A DNA stretch of 64,000 nt from Pseudomonas putida. Lineage in GTDB: Bacteria > Pseudomonadota > Gammaproteobacteria > Pseudomonadales > Pseudomonadaceae. Where the stretch lies: assembly GCF_003228315.1 (NCBI RefSeq), contig NZ_CP029693.1:5738501-5802500 (forward strand), written 5' to 3'. Both the position numbers and the translations under genes were made by a program. The stretch's first letter is position 1, and every line of letters starts with the position of its first letter. The notes under the pieces were generated by a model. That model saw only the letters and a program-made list of their open reading frames with translations. It was not told the DNA's origin and searched no databases. This document shows, one piece after another, positions 8,474-16,592 of this stretch.

Positions 8474-8541
8474 AGTGTGGGAACGTCGTGCCGCCGCGTC
8501 TACTCAAAACAATACATACACCGATAGCCTGGGGTTATAGC
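8474..8541 (-). promoter_or_regulatory. tctC promoter with T-N11-A LysR box
   Basis: Read on the minus strand: box GCTATAACCCCAGGCTATCG (8541-8522), 19-bp gap, -35 TAGACG (8502-8497), 17-bp spacer, -10 CACACT (8479-8474). The box centre falls near -65, the classic LTTR recognition site position. Confidence 0.65.
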
Positions 8542-8649
8542 TGCCAGGTGCGAAGCTTGAAACGCTCGCGCAATGACCCGGAATAGAGCGGTTGCTGTAA
8601 CAAGTGGAAACAGAGCTAATGCGCTGAAAGCTCATTGAAAGCGGGCTAT

Positions 8650-8717
8650 GCCATAACCCAAGGCTATCGCCGTATTTCCAGGTTTGATTAGACGGTTATC
8701 GCTGGGCCTTCGATAGT
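8650..8717 (+). promoter_or_regulatory. MFS-operon promoter with T-N11-A LysR box
   Basis: Box GCCATAACCCAAGGCTATCG (8650-8669), 19-bp gap, -35 TAGACG (8689-8694), 17-bp spacer, -10 GATAGT (8712-8717). Geometry and -35 hexamer match the tctC promoter exactly. The start point would be near 8724, leaving a leader of about 165 nt that contains a REP pair. Confidence 0.65.
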
Positions 8718-8736
8718 ACGGACCAAGGCCGCTCCC

Positions 8737-8838
8737 CTGTAGGAGCGAGCACGCTCGCGATGGTCGTCAACGATGACACGGGGTGCCTGACACCCCGCGG
8801 TGCTCTCAGGTCCATCGCGAGCAGGCTCGCTCCTACAC
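8737..8838. repeat. REP pair with long conserved spacer (family A)
   Basis: Cores CTGTAGGAGCGAGCACGCTC and GAGCAGGCTCGCTCCTACA in inverted orientation, flanking a spacer with TGGTCGTCAACGATGACAC and a GGGTGCCTGACACCCC hairpin. Close copies lie at 23467-23569 and 33648-33750. Located inside the presumed MFS leader. Confidence 0.85.
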
Positions 8839-8888
8839 AGAACACGGCAAAGTTGTCCCCGACAAAAATAATAAAAGAGGTACGCACC

Positions 8889-10223
8889 ATGGCTCGTCCC
8901 AGTGCTTCCCTGCAGTTGCCCGGCACCGACGCTCCGTCCGCCGCCATCCCGCAGGCCAACACCCTCAAGGCCAGCAATGTGCGCTGGCGGATCTTCGCGA
9001 TCATCTTCGCGCTGACCATGGTCAACCTGATCGACCGGGTGTCGCTGTCCATCGCCATGCCCACCATCGCCCATGAATTTTCCCTGTCTCCGAGCATGCA
9101 GGGGCTGATCCTCAGCAGCTTTTTCTGGGCCTATGCGTTGTTACAGATTCCCGGCGGCTGGTTGATCGATCGCTTCGGCCCGCATCGGGTGATCGGATGG
9201 TCCACCGGCTTGTGGGGCGCGTTCCAAGTGCTGGCGGCCTTTGCCACCGGAGGCCTCTCACTGCTGTTTGCCCGCGTGGCGCTGGGGGCTTCGGAAGCGC
9301 CGTTGTTCCCCTCCGGCGGCAAGCTGATTTCCCTGTGGCTGGCGCCCAGCGAACGCAGCCGTGGCGCCGTGCTGATGGACAGCGGCAGCCCGCTGGGTGT
9401 GGCGCTGGGCGGCTTGATCATCGCCTTCCTGATTGCCTCGCTCGATTCCTGGCGCCTGGCCTTCGTGATTGCCGGCGTCGCGACCCTGGCCCTGGCCTGG
9501 CTGGCGTGGCGCTACCTGCGCGATGACCCCAACAGCCACCCGCAGGTCAACGCGCTGGAACTGGAAAAAATCAACGCCGGACGCGCCACGCCGGCCGCCG
9601 AAGCCGCCCGCGCGCCGGTCAAGGGGCTGGGCATCGCCTTCCGCTCCTTGAGTGGTCTGCTGATCGGGCGGGCCAGCTGGGCCATGGTGTATTTCGGCCT
9701 GTTGACCTGGGGCCCGAGTTATCTGTCCCAGGCCCGTGGCTTTGATATCAAGGGCATTGGCGCAGCGACCTTCGTGATTTTCATCTGCGGCGCATTGGGC
9801 TCGCTGACCGGTGGTTTTCTCTGTGATGGCTTGATCCGCAAAGGCGTGCGGCGCGGTGTTGCGGTCAAGAGCCTGCTGGCGTTCTCCGGCCTGGTGGCCC
9901 TCGGCGCCTTCCTGCTGTTGCCGACCCTGAGCAGTCCTTATGCGGCCGTGGCGATGCTGGCCCTGACCGCGTTTTTCCTGATGTGGGGCAGTCTCTACTG
10001 GAGCTTCCCGGCACTGTTGGCGGCCCCGGCACGGGTCGGCCTGATTGGTGGCGTGATGAACATGGCCGGCAGCACCGGCGGTATCGCGGTGCCGATCCTG
10101 GTGGGCGTCATCGTGCAAATGAGCGGTGGCTTCGCGCCGGTGCTGGGGTTCTTCGCGGTGTGCTCGGCAGTGTTCGTGCTCGCCACCCTGTTCATCAGCC
10201 TGGATGAGGTGCGACATGGCTGA
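8889..10223 (+). CDS. MFS transporter, anion:cation symporter (sugar-acid) type
   Basis: Twelve-helix major facilitator protein (444 aa) of the ACS branch that includes hexuronate, glucarate and galactonate transporters. After a 30-residue cytoplasmic N-terminus come WRIFAIIFALTMVNLIDRVSLSIAMP and GGWLIDRFGPHRVIGWS, the MFS helix 2-3 loop. Start MARPSASL at 8889 with AGAGG upstream; the longer frame crosses a REP and is rejected. First gene of a translationally coupled trio: its stop overlaps the next start by 8 bp. It gives the islet a second uptake route beside TctABC. Confidence 0.92.
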   Translation: MARPSASLQLPGTDAPSAAIPQANTLKASNVRWRIFAIIFALTMVNLIDRVSLSIAMPTIAHEFSLSPSMQGLILSSFFWAYALLQIPGGWLIDRFGPHRVIGWSTGLWGAFQVLAAFATGGLSLLFARVALGASEAPLFPSGGKLISLWLAPSERSRGAVLMDSGSPLGVALGGLIIAFLIASLDSWRLAFVIAGVATLALAWLAWRYLRDDPNSHPQVNALELEKINAGRATPAAEAARAPVKGLGIAFRSLSGLLIGRASWAMVYFGLLTWGPSYLSQARGFDIKGIGAATFVIFICGALGSLTGGFLCDGLIRKGVRRGVAVKSLLAFSGLVALGAFLLLPTLSSPYAAVAMLALTAFFLMWGSLYWSFPALLAAPARVGLIGGVMNMAGSTGGIAVPILVGVIVQMSGGFAPVLGFFAVCSAVFVLATLFISLDEVRHG

Positions 10224-11184
10224 GTCTTCCAGAAACCTTTGGAAAGGCCCGATCATCGATGCCCATCATCACTTCTGGGACCCGACGATCAATCACCATC
10301 CGTGGCTCGCACCCGAGGCCAGCATCCCATTTCGCTATGGCGATTACAGCGCGATCAAGCGGCGTTATTTTCCCGAGGATTATTTCGCCGATGCCGGTCC
10401 CCACAACGTCGTGCAAACGGTGTACATCGAGACCGAGTGGGACCCGCAGGATCCGATTGGCGAAACCCGTTTCGTCGAGAAGCTGGCCGCCCGCTACGGC
10501 GTGCCCAACGCCATCGTCGCCCAGGCCTGGCTCGATCATCCGGACGCCATCGCGGTGCTCGCCGAACAGGCCGCTTTCAAGTGCGTGCGCAGCGTGCGAC
10601 ACAAGCCCGGCGGCCCGACGTCGCCGGCCGAGGTTGGCCATGTGCGCAGCCTGATGAGCAATGAACACTGGCGTCGCAGTTATGCCGCGCTGCAAGGCCT
10701 GGGGCTGCATTTCGATTTGCAGACGCCCTGGTGGAACCTGCACGAAGCCGAACGGCTGGCCCGGGATTTCCCCGGCACCACGCTGATCCTCAACCACGCC
10801 GGCCTGCCCAGCGATCGCAGCGCCGAAGGCCTGGCCGGCTGGCGCCTGGCAATGTCGCGGCTGGCCCAGTGGCCGAACGTGCAGGTGAAGATTTCCGGCC
10901 TCGGCCAGGCCGGTCGGGCATGGCGAGCCATCGACAATGCCTGGATCGTGCGTGAAGTGATTGCCATGTTTGGAAGTGGCCGGGTGATGTTCGCCAGCAA
11001 CTTTCCGGTGGACAGCCTGTGCGGCTCGTTCGATGACATCTACAGCGGTTTCAAATCCATCGTCGCCGATCTGCCCGTGGCCGATCAGGAGCGACTGTTC
11101 TACAGCAACGCGCAGCGCATCTATCGCTGCGAGCCTTGCGCCATTGACCGGGCGCAGCCTGAACCCATGAGGAGTGAAGCATGA
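10216..11184 (+). CDS. Amidohydrolase family 2 protein (lactonase-like TIM barrel, COG3618-like)
   Basis: Metal-dependent hydrolase of the amidohydrolase superfamily, 322 aa. It starts PIIDAHHHFWDP (HxH metal ligands) and has LILNHAGLPSD (second metal-site His) and VMFASNFPVDS (catalytic Asp). The closest characterised types hydrolyse sugar lactones (L-rhamnono-, L-fuconolactone) or 2-pyrone-4,6-dicarboxylate. In this islet an aldonolactone hydrolase feeding an aldonate to the dehydratase is the simplest role; this is inference. ATG at 10216 lies within the end of the MFS gene; its stop overlaps pdxA2 (ATGA). Confidence 0.85.
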   Translation: MAESSRNLWKGPIIDAHHHFWDPTINHHPWLAPEASIPFRYGDYSAIKRRYFPEDYFADAGPHNVVQTVYIETEWDPQDPIGETRFVEKLAARYGVPNAIVAQAWLDHPDAIAVLAEQAAFKCVRSVRHKPGGPTSPAEVGHVRSLMSNEHWRRSYAALQGLGLHFDLQTPWWNLHEAERLARDFPGTTLILNHAGLPSDRSAEGLAGWRLAMSRLAQWPNVQVKISGLGQAGRAWRAIDNAWIVREVIAMFGSGRVMFASNFPVDSLCGSFDDIYSGFKSIVADLPVADQERLFYSNAQRIYRCEPCAIDRAQPEPMRSEA

Positions 11185-12185
11185 AAAAAACCACCATCGC
11201 GATGGTCCTGGGGGACCCGGCGGGCATTGGCCCGGAGCTGATCGCCCGCCTGCTTGCCGAGCCCGAAGTGCGCAGCAAGGCGCAGGTGATTCTGATCGCC
11301 GACGAGGCGGAAATGCGTCGCGGCATGGACATCGCCGGCGTGCAGTTTCCCTATCGCCAGGTGGCGTCGCTGGAGCAGTTGTCGTTCGTCGACGACACGC
11401 CGCTGTTCTACGATTTTCGCGGGGATGCCGTCGGCGAATTCCCGCGCAGCGAAGCCAGTGTGATTGGCGGTCGCTACAGCCTCGACACCTTGGAAAAAGC
11501 CCTGCGCCTGACCGAAGCCGGGATTACTGATGCGGTGCTGTTCGGCCCGCTGAACAAGACCTCGCTGCACATGGCCGGCATGGCTCACAACGATGAGTTG
11601 CACTGGTTCGCCGAGTTGCTGGATTTCCACGGGCCGTTCTGCGAGTTCAACGTGCTCGACAACCTCTGGACTTCGCGGGTGACGTCCCACGTGGCGCTGT
11701 CGGAGGTCTCGGGAATGCTTAGCGAAAAGCGGGTAGTGGAGGCGATTCAACTGATCGACACCGCGCTCAAGCGCAGCGGCCTGGAAAAACCGCGCATCGG
11801 CGTCTGCGGCTTGAACCCGCACAACGGCGATAACGGCTCGTTCGGTCGCGAAGAACTGGACATCATCGGCCCGGCGGTGCGCACGGCTCAGGGGCTGGGG
11901 ATTGCCGCCGAAGGGCCGTATCCGGGGGACACGATTTTCCTGAAGGTCCAGGGTGATGCCAGTGCCTTCGACGCGGTGGTGACCATGTATCACGACCAGG
12001 GCCAGATCGCGATCAAGCTGATGGGCTTCTCCCGTGGCGTCACGGTTCAGGGCGGCCTGCCAATCCCCATCACCACCCCGGCCCACGGCACCGCCTTCGA
12101 CATCGCGGGGCAGGGCAAGGCCAATGTCGGCGCAACCCGCCAAGCCTTCGAAATCGCCTGCCGGATGGGTGCCAACAGCTACTGA
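11181..12185 (+). CDS. pdxA2: PdxA2-type 4-phosphooxy acid dehydrogenase
   Basis: 334-aa member of the PdxA family (NAD-dependent dehydrogenases of 4-phosphohydroxy acids). Visible signatures are MVLGDPAGIGPE near the N-terminus, PLNKTSLHMAG, GLNPHNGDNGSFGREE and the metal-binding VTMYHDQGQIAIKLMGF. PdxA2 paralogues are known to oxidise phosphorylated four-carbon sugar acids rather than work in vitamin B6 synthesis, usually with a DUF1537 kinase, which is absent from this window. Third gene of the MFS-amidohydrolase trio, ATGA-coupled with GGAG upstream. Its true substrate here is unclear. Confidence 0.88.
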   Translation: MKKTTIAMVLGDPAGIGPELIARLLAEPEVRSKAQVILIADEAEMRRGMDIAGVQFPYRQVASLEQLSFVDDTPLFYDFRGDAVGEFPRSEASVIGGRYSLDTLEKALRLTEAGITDAVLFGPLNKTSLHMAGMAHNDELHWFAELLDFHGPFCEFNVLDNLWTSRVTSHVALSEVSGMLSEKRVVEAIQLIDTALKRSGLEKPRIGVCGLNPHNGDNGSFGREELDIIGPAVRTAQGLGIAAEGPYPGDTIFLKVQGDASAFDAVVTMYHDQGQIAIKLMGFSRGVTVQGGLPIPITTPAHGTAFDIAGQGKANVGATRQAFEIACRMGANSY

Positions 12186-12217
12186 CACAACACAAAACCC
12201 TGCAACACCCCAAATCA

Positions 12218-12306
12218 CTGTGGAAGCGAGCCTGCTCGCGATGACGGCCTGACAGACACTATTGCAGTGACTGTCATACCGCTTTCGCGAGCAGGCTCGC
12301 TCCCAC
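12218..12306. repeat. REP pair, first of a tandem duplicate
   Basis: Inverted GCGAGCCTGCTCGCGA / TCGCGAGCAGGCTCGC cores around a 43-nt spacer that begins ATGACGGCCTG and contains CAGACACTATTGCAGTGACTG. The next REP pair has almost the same spacer. Confidence 0.85.
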
Positions 12307-12348
12307 ATTTCTTTGAATTGATCACAAAACCCGACAACACTCCACCCA

Positions 12349-12439
12349 CTGTAGGAGCGAGCCTGCTCGCGATGACGGCCTGGCAGACACTATTGCAGTG
12401 ACTGGTAGAACGCTATCGCGAGCAGGCTCGCTCCTACAG
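12349..12439. repeat. REP pair, second of a tandem duplicate
   Basis: Near copy of the pair at 12218-12306, sharing the CAGACACTATTGCAGTGACTG spacer with a few changes. The shared spacer points to local duplication of the whole unit. Confidence 0.85.
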
Positions 12440-12480
12440 GTTCTTGGCTGATAACCCGATCTAGCGGATAACCGGAAATT

Positions 12481-12549
12481 GCTATCACCCCAGGTTATCG
12501 CCGGATACGCATAAGTGATTATCCGCCGTTCCCTGGCGCTGGCTAAAGT
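12481..12549 (+). promoter_or_regulatory. lyxD promoter region with T-N11-A LysR box
   Basis: Box GCTATCACCCCAGGTTATCG (12481-12500) in the same orientation as those before tctC and the MFS gene, 19 bp from a weak -35-like TATCCG (12520-12525), then -10 TAAAGT (12544-12549) with an 18-bp spacer. The poor -35 suits an activator-dependent promoter. Confidence 0.6.
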
Positions 12550-12637
12550 CGCTCCATCGAATGCCGCAAGCCGCCAACCACGCGGTTCCAGGCACACGAC
12601 TCACAATGACAAGAAGCGCCAGCAAGGAACTGTATTC

Positions 12638-13813
12638 ATGAAAATCAAAGCGATCCGTACCCGCGTATTCGAGTGGAAAGGCAAAGTCGTTCCCCCTCAG
12701 GCGCACTTCTGCACCAACGCCAGTGACATCCTCTTCGAGCGCGGCGACGCCATGGGCTCGTTCCGTTTCCACGGCTGGCTGGTGGTGGAGGTCGAGACCG
12801 ATAACGGCCTCGTCGGCATCGGTAACTGTGCCCTGGCACCTCGCGTGGCCAAGGAAATCATCGATACCTATCTGGCGCCGATCGCCATCGGCGAAGACCC
12901 GTTCGACAACGAATACATCTGGCAGAAAATGTACCGTCAGAGCCACGCCTGGGGCCGCAAGGGCATTGGCATGGCGGCCATCTCGGCCATCGACATCGCG
13001 ATCTGGGACATCATGGGCAAGGCGGTGAACAAGCCGGTGTTCAAGCTGCTGGGCGGACGCACCAAGGAAAAGATCTGGACCTACGCGTCCAAGCTCTATG
13101 CCAACGACAACCTCGACCTGTTCCTCGAAGAAGCCCAGGGCTATCTGAGCCAGGGTTTCACCGCGCTGAAAATGCGTTTCGGCTACGGCCCGAAAGACGG
13201 CCCGGCAGGCATGCGTCGCAACATCGAGCAAGTGCGCGCGTTGCGTGAACTGGCCGGCCCCGACGTCGACATCATGCTCGAGTGCTACATGGGTTGGACC
13301 CTGGAATACGCCCGACGCATGTTGCCAAAACTGGCCGAATTCGAACCGCGCTGGCTGGAAGAACCGGTGATTGCCGACGACATCGAAGGCTACATCGAGC
13401 TGAAAAAAATGGGGATCATGCCGATCTCCGGCGGCGAGCACGAATTCACGTCCTACGGCTTCAAGGACCTGCTGGAGCGCCGCGCCGTCGACGTGATCCA
13501 GTACGACACCAACCGTGTCGGCGGCATCACCGCCGCGCGCAAGATCAACGCCATGGCCGAAGCCTGGTCGGTGCCGGTGATCCCCCATGCCGGGCAGATG
13601 CACAACTACCACCTGACCATGTCTACCACCGCCTCACCGATGGCCGAGTTCTTCCCGGTGTTCGATGTCGAGGTCGGCAACGAACTCTTCTACTACGTGT
13701 TCAAGGGCGAGCCGCAGCCGGTCAACGGCTACATCCAGCTCGACGACAACAAGCCGGGTCTGGGCCTGGAAATCTCCGATGAGTACCTGAGCGACTTCAA
13801 CATCATCGAGTGA
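12638..13813 (+). CDS. lyxD: Enolase-superfamily L-lyxonate dehydratase (MR subgroup)
   Basis: 391 aa; N-terminal capping domain, then a (beta/alpha)7beta barrel. Predicted to dehydrate L-lyxonate to 2-keto-3-deoxy-L-lyxonate. Metal ligands are E215, E241 and E267. A KxR motif (K178-M-R180) and the D290/H317 dyad match the catalytic features reported for LyxD, which as I recall were Arg179 and His316 in the Labrenzia enzyme, a constant offset of one. The following AraD1 and semialdehyde dehydrogenase genes complete the LyxD pathway described in Pseudomonas aeruginosa. ATG 12638 has AAGGAA nine bases upstream. L-rhamnonate dehydratase is the main alternative annotation. Confidence 0.82.
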   Translation: MKIKAIRTRVFEWKGKVVPPQAHFCTNASDILFERGDAMGSFRFHGWLVVEVETDNGLVGIGNCALAPRVAKEIIDTYLAPIAIGEDPFDNEYIWQKMYRQSHAWGRKGIGMAAISAIDIAIWDIMGKAVNKPVFKLLGGRTKEKIWTYASKLYANDNLDLFLEEAQGYLSQGFTALKMRFGYGPKDGPAGMRRNIEQVRALRELAGPDVDIMLECYMGWTLEYARRMLPKLAEFEPRWLEEPVIADDIEGYIELKKMGIMPISGGEHEFTSYGFKDLLERRAVDVIQYDTNRVGGITAARKINAMAEAWSVPVIPHAGQMHNYHLTMSTTASPMAEFFPVFDVEVGNELFYYVFKGEPQPVNGYIQLDDNKPGLGLEISDEYLSDFNIIE

Positions 13814-13820
13814 CCTTGCA

Positions 13821-13840
13821 GCGCCGCCCACGGGCGGCGC
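13821..13840. other. Intercistronic GC-rich hairpin
   Basis: GCGCCGCC-CACG-GGCGGCGC between lyxD and araD1, without a T run. More likely an mRNA stability or processing element than a terminator, since the next gene follows within 26 bp in the same direction. Confidence 0.5.
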
Positions 13841-13865
13841 CATCCACGACTTTGCGGAGGCCGAC

Positions 13866-14861
13866 ATGCGCCTGATTCAATTCGAAAACACTAACGGTCA
13901 GCGCCATGTGGGCGTTGTCGATGGCTCGCAGGTACGGGTGCTCAATGACACCCGCAGTACCCGCGAACTGGCACTGGCAGCGATCCGCGCCGAGCGCAGC
14001 CTGCAAGACGAGGTGGCGCTGCGTGGCGCCGACGCCGGCCTGGACTATGCGCAATTGCTGCAGGAAGGACGGGTGCTGCCGCCGCTGGACCATGAAGACC
14101 CGGCGCATTGCCTGATCAGCGGCACCGGCCTGACCCACCTGGGCAGCGCCTCGACGCGGGACAAGATGCACCAGCAGGACGGTGCGGTCGAAGCCGGCAT
14201 GACCGACACCATGCGCATTTTCAAATGGGGTCTGGAAGGCGGCAAGCCGGCGCAGGGCCAGGTCGGTGCGCAACCCGAGTGGTTCTACAAGGGCGACGGC
14301 AGCATCGTCGTGCGCCCCGGTGCCGACTTCCCGGTGCCGCCGTTTGCCGAAGATGCCGGTGAAGAGCCGGAGCTGACCGGGCTCTATGTGATCGCCGATG
14401 ACGGCCAGCCCTATCGCCTCGGCTATGCGCTGGGCAACGAGTTTTCCGACCATGTGATGGAGCGGCGCAACTACCTGTACCTGGCCCATTCAAAACTGCG
14501 TAGCTGCTCTTATGGTCCGGAGTTGCGCGTTGGCGAGTTGCCCCGGCATCTGGTCGGCACCAGCCGCATCAAGCGCGACGGCCAGACCATTTGGGAAAAG
14601 GAGTTTCTCAGCGGTGAGGACAACATGTGCCACAGCCTCGCCAATCTGGAATTCCATCACTTCAAGTACGCGCAGTTCCTGCGTCCCGGCGATGTCCACG
14701 TGCATTACTTCGGCACCGCCACGCTGTCATTTGCCGACGGGGTGAAGACCCAGCCGGGGGACCGCTTCCAGATCAGCCTCCAGGAGTTCGGTGCACCTTT
14801 GGTCAACGGCATCGGTGAAAGCGCCCAGCCACTGCCCATCGGTCAGGTACGTGCGCTTTGA
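13866..14861 (+). CDS. araD1: AraD1/GguC-family 2-keto-3-deoxy-pentonate dehydratase
   Basis: 331-aa fumarylacetoacetate-hydrolase-fold protein of the AraD1 (GguC) family, which dehydrates 2-keto-3-deoxy-L-pentonates to alpha-ketoglutarate semialdehyde. Recognisable segments are MRLIQFENTNGQRHVGVVDG at the start and, in the C-terminal fold, LGYALGNEFSDHVMERRNYLYLAHSKLRSCSYGPEL. ATG 13866 has GGAGG upstream. It sits between the dehydratase that would supply its substrate and the dehydrogenase that would take its product, 19 bp from the latter. Confidence 0.87.
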   Translation: MRLIQFENTNGQRHVGVVDGSQVRVLNDTRSTRELALAAIRAERSLQDEVALRGADAGLDYAQLLQEGRVLPPLDHEDPAHCLISGTGLTHLGSASTRDKMHQQDGAVEAGMTDTMRIFKWGLEGGKPAQGQVGAQPEWFYKGDGSIVVRPGADFPVPPFAEDAGEEPELTGLYVIADDGQPYRLGYALGNEFSDHVMERRNYLYLAHSKLRSCSYGPELRVGELPRHLVGTSRIKRDGQTIWEKEFLSGEDNMCHSLANLEFHHFKYAQFLRPGDVHVHYFGTATLSFADGVKTQPGDRFQISLQEFGAPLVNGIGESAQPLPIGQVRAL

Positions 14862-14880
14862 AACTGCAAAGGAAATACTC

Positions 14881-16461
14881 ATGACCACGATTCTGGGACA
14901 CAACTACATTGGCGGGCGGCGCAGTGCCAACGGCACCGTGCAACTGCAAAGTCTCGACGCCACCACCGGCGAACCCTTGCCGGCCCGGTTCTTCCAGGCC
15001 AGCGAAGCCGAAGTGGACGCAGCTGCCAAGGCCGCCGCCGTGGCCTACCCGATCTTTCGCAACCTGAGTGCGGAAAAACGCGCGACCTTTCTCGATGCCA
15101 TCGCCGATGAGATCGACGCACTGGGCGATGATTTCGTCGCCACCGTGTGCCGTGAAACCGCGCTGCCGGCCGGGCGCATTCAAGGTGAGCGCGGTCGCAC
15201 CAGTGGTCAGTTGCGCCTGTTCGCCAAGGTGCTGCGTCGTGGCGATTTTTGCGGCGCGCGGATCGACCGCGCCTTGCCCGATCGCCAGCCGATGCCACGC
15301 CCGGACCTGCGTCAGTACCGCATTGCCCTGGGGCCGGTGGCGGTGTTCGGCGCCAGCAACTTCCCGCTGGCCTTTTCCACCGCCGGAGGTGACACGGCGT
15401 CGGCGCTGGCCGCCGGCTGCCCGGTGGTGTTCAAGGCCCACAGCGGGCACATGGCAACGGCGGAGTGGGTCGCCGATGCGATCATCCGCGCCGCCGAGCG
15501 CACCGGGATGCCGGCGGGCGTGTTCAACATGATCTATGGCGGTGGTGTGGGAGAGTGGCTGGTCAAGCACCCAGCCATCCAGGCGGTGGGCTTCACCGGT
15601 TCACTCAAGGGCGGCAATGCCCTGAGCCATATCGCGGCAACGCGGGCGCAGCCGATACCGGTGTTCGCCGAGATGTCGAGCATCAACCCAGTGTTCCTGC
15701 TGCCCGAAGCGCTGGCGGTTCGCGGCGAGCAGATCGCCGCGCAACTGGCCGGTTCGGTGACGCTGGGCTGCGGTCAGTTCTGCACCAATCCAGGGTTGGT
15801 CATTGGTCTGCGTTCACCGCAGTTCAGTCAGTTTCTGCAGGCGTTTTGCGCCAATATGAACGAGCAACCGCCGCAGACCATGCTCAATGCCGGCGCATTG
15901 GCCAGCTACAGCCGAGGCCTGGGTGAACTGCACGAGCATCCGGGCCTGACGCATCTGGCGGGCAAACCGCAGCAGGGCAATCAGGCGCAGCCGCAGGTGT
16001 TCAAGGCCGATGTCAGCCTGCTGCTCAAGGGCGATGAATTGCTTCAGGAAGAAGTGTTCGGGCCGACCACCATCGTCATTGAAGTCGAGGATCGGGCGCA
16101 GTTCGCCGAAGCCTTGCACGGTCTGCGCGGGCAACTGACGGCGACGTTGATCGGTGAGCCGGATGAGTTGCTGGAGTACCGCTGGCTGGCGGAAGTGCTG
16201 CAGGAAAAGGTCGGGCGGATTCTGCTCAATGGCTATCCGACAGGCGTCGAGGTCTGTGATGCGATGGTTCACGGCGGGCCGTACCCGGCAACCTCCGATT
16301 CGCGAGGGACATCGGTGGGCTCGCTGGCCATCGACCGCTTCCTGCGGCCGGTGTGCTTCCAGAATTATCCGGATGCGTTGCTGCCCGAGGCGTTGCAGGA
16401 TGCAAATCCGCTGGGGATTCGGCGGTTGGTGGATGGGGAGGTCAGTTCTTTGGCTTTGTAG
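14881..16461 (+). CDS. Alpha-ketoglutarate semialdehyde (2,5-dioxovalerate) dehydrogenase
   Basis: 526-aa aldehyde dehydrogenase oxidising alpha-ketoglutarate semialdehyde to 2-oxoglutarate with NAD(P). Active-site blocks are FAEMSSINP (general base Glu) and TLGCGQFCTNPG (nucleophilic Cys in FCTNP), with the cofactor loop GFTGSLKGG. ATG 14881 with AAGGAAA upstream; an extension inside araD1 is rejected. Last step of the pathway, delivering carbon to the TCA cycle. The gene ends before a REP pair and the convergent EamA gene. Confidence 0.9.
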   Translation: MTTILGHNYIGGRRSANGTVQLQSLDATTGEPLPARFFQASEAEVDAAAKAAAVAYPIFRNLSAEKRATFLDAIADEIDALGDDFVATVCRETALPAGRIQGERGRTSGQLRLFAKVLRRGDFCGARIDRALPDRQPMPRPDLRQYRIALGPVAVFGASNFPLAFSTAGGDTASALAAGCPVVFKAHSGHMATAEWVADAIIRAAERTGMPAGVFNMIYGGGVGEWLVKHPAIQAVGFTGSLKGGNALSHIAATRAQPIPVFAEMSSINPVFLLPEALAVRGEQIAAQLAGSVTLGCGQFCTNPGLVIGLRSPQFSQFLQAFCANMNEQPPQTMLNAGALASYSRGLGELHEHPGLTHLAGKPQQGNQAQPQVFKADVSLLLKGDELLQEEVFGPTTIVIEVEDRAQFAEALHGLRGQLTATLIGEPDELLEYRWLAEVLQEKVGRILLNGYPTGVEVCDAMVHGGPYPATSDSRGTSVGSLAIDRFLRPVCFQNYPDALLPEALQDANPLGIRRLVDGEVSSLAL

Positions 16462-16475
16462 TGTTTGAGCCGACG

Positions 16476-16570
16476 CTATCGCGGGCAAGCCTTGCTCCTA
16501 CAGGATCTGTGTTGTGTGCGAACTTTGTGTACGACACACATCCTGTGGGAGCAAGGCTTGCCCGCGATGA
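16476..16570. repeat. REP pair (GCGGGCAAGC variant)
   Basis: Cores CTATCGCGGGCAAGCCTTGC and GCAAGGCTTGCCCGCGATGA in inverted orientation; the spacer itself has TGTGTTGTGTGCG...GTACGACACACA symmetry. Lies between two convergent genes. Only copy in the window with a GGGC in the core. Confidence 0.82.
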
Positions 16571-16592
16571 CTGAGTCAGCTACACCACAAAA

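Larger units (their letters stand above)
8403..8888. other. 486-bp divergent control region of tctCBA and the MFS operon
   Basis: Holds two back-to-back promoters, each with a LysR-type box at the same relative position (8474-8541 for tctC, 8650-8717 for the MFS gene), then a REP pair (8737-8838) in the MFS leader. No coding sequence was seen. Confidence 0.7.
12186..12637. other. 452-bp region: two tandem REP pairs and the lyxD control region
   Basis: After pdxA2 come two near-identical REP pairs (12218-12306, 12349-12439), then a LysR box and promoter (12481-12549) and the lyxD ribosome binding site. GCGGATAA (12464-12471) and TTATCCGC (12518-12525) form an outer inverted repeat around the box. 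No coding sequence. Confidence 0.7.

Noticed and set aside
9258..10256. 332-codon minus-strand frame opposite the MFS gene
   Set aside because: Gln/His/Arg-rich translation; the MFS gene on the plus strand has the expected twelve-helix pattern.
11181..12185. Housekeeping pdxA (vitamin B6 synthesis)
   Set aside because: It is embedded in and co-regulated with a sugar-acid operon and lacks the usual surA-pdxA-ksgA neighbours.
13821..13840. Terminator between lyxD and araD1
   Set aside because: Strong stem but no T run, and the next pathway gene follows immediately in the same direction; treated as an mRNA stability element.
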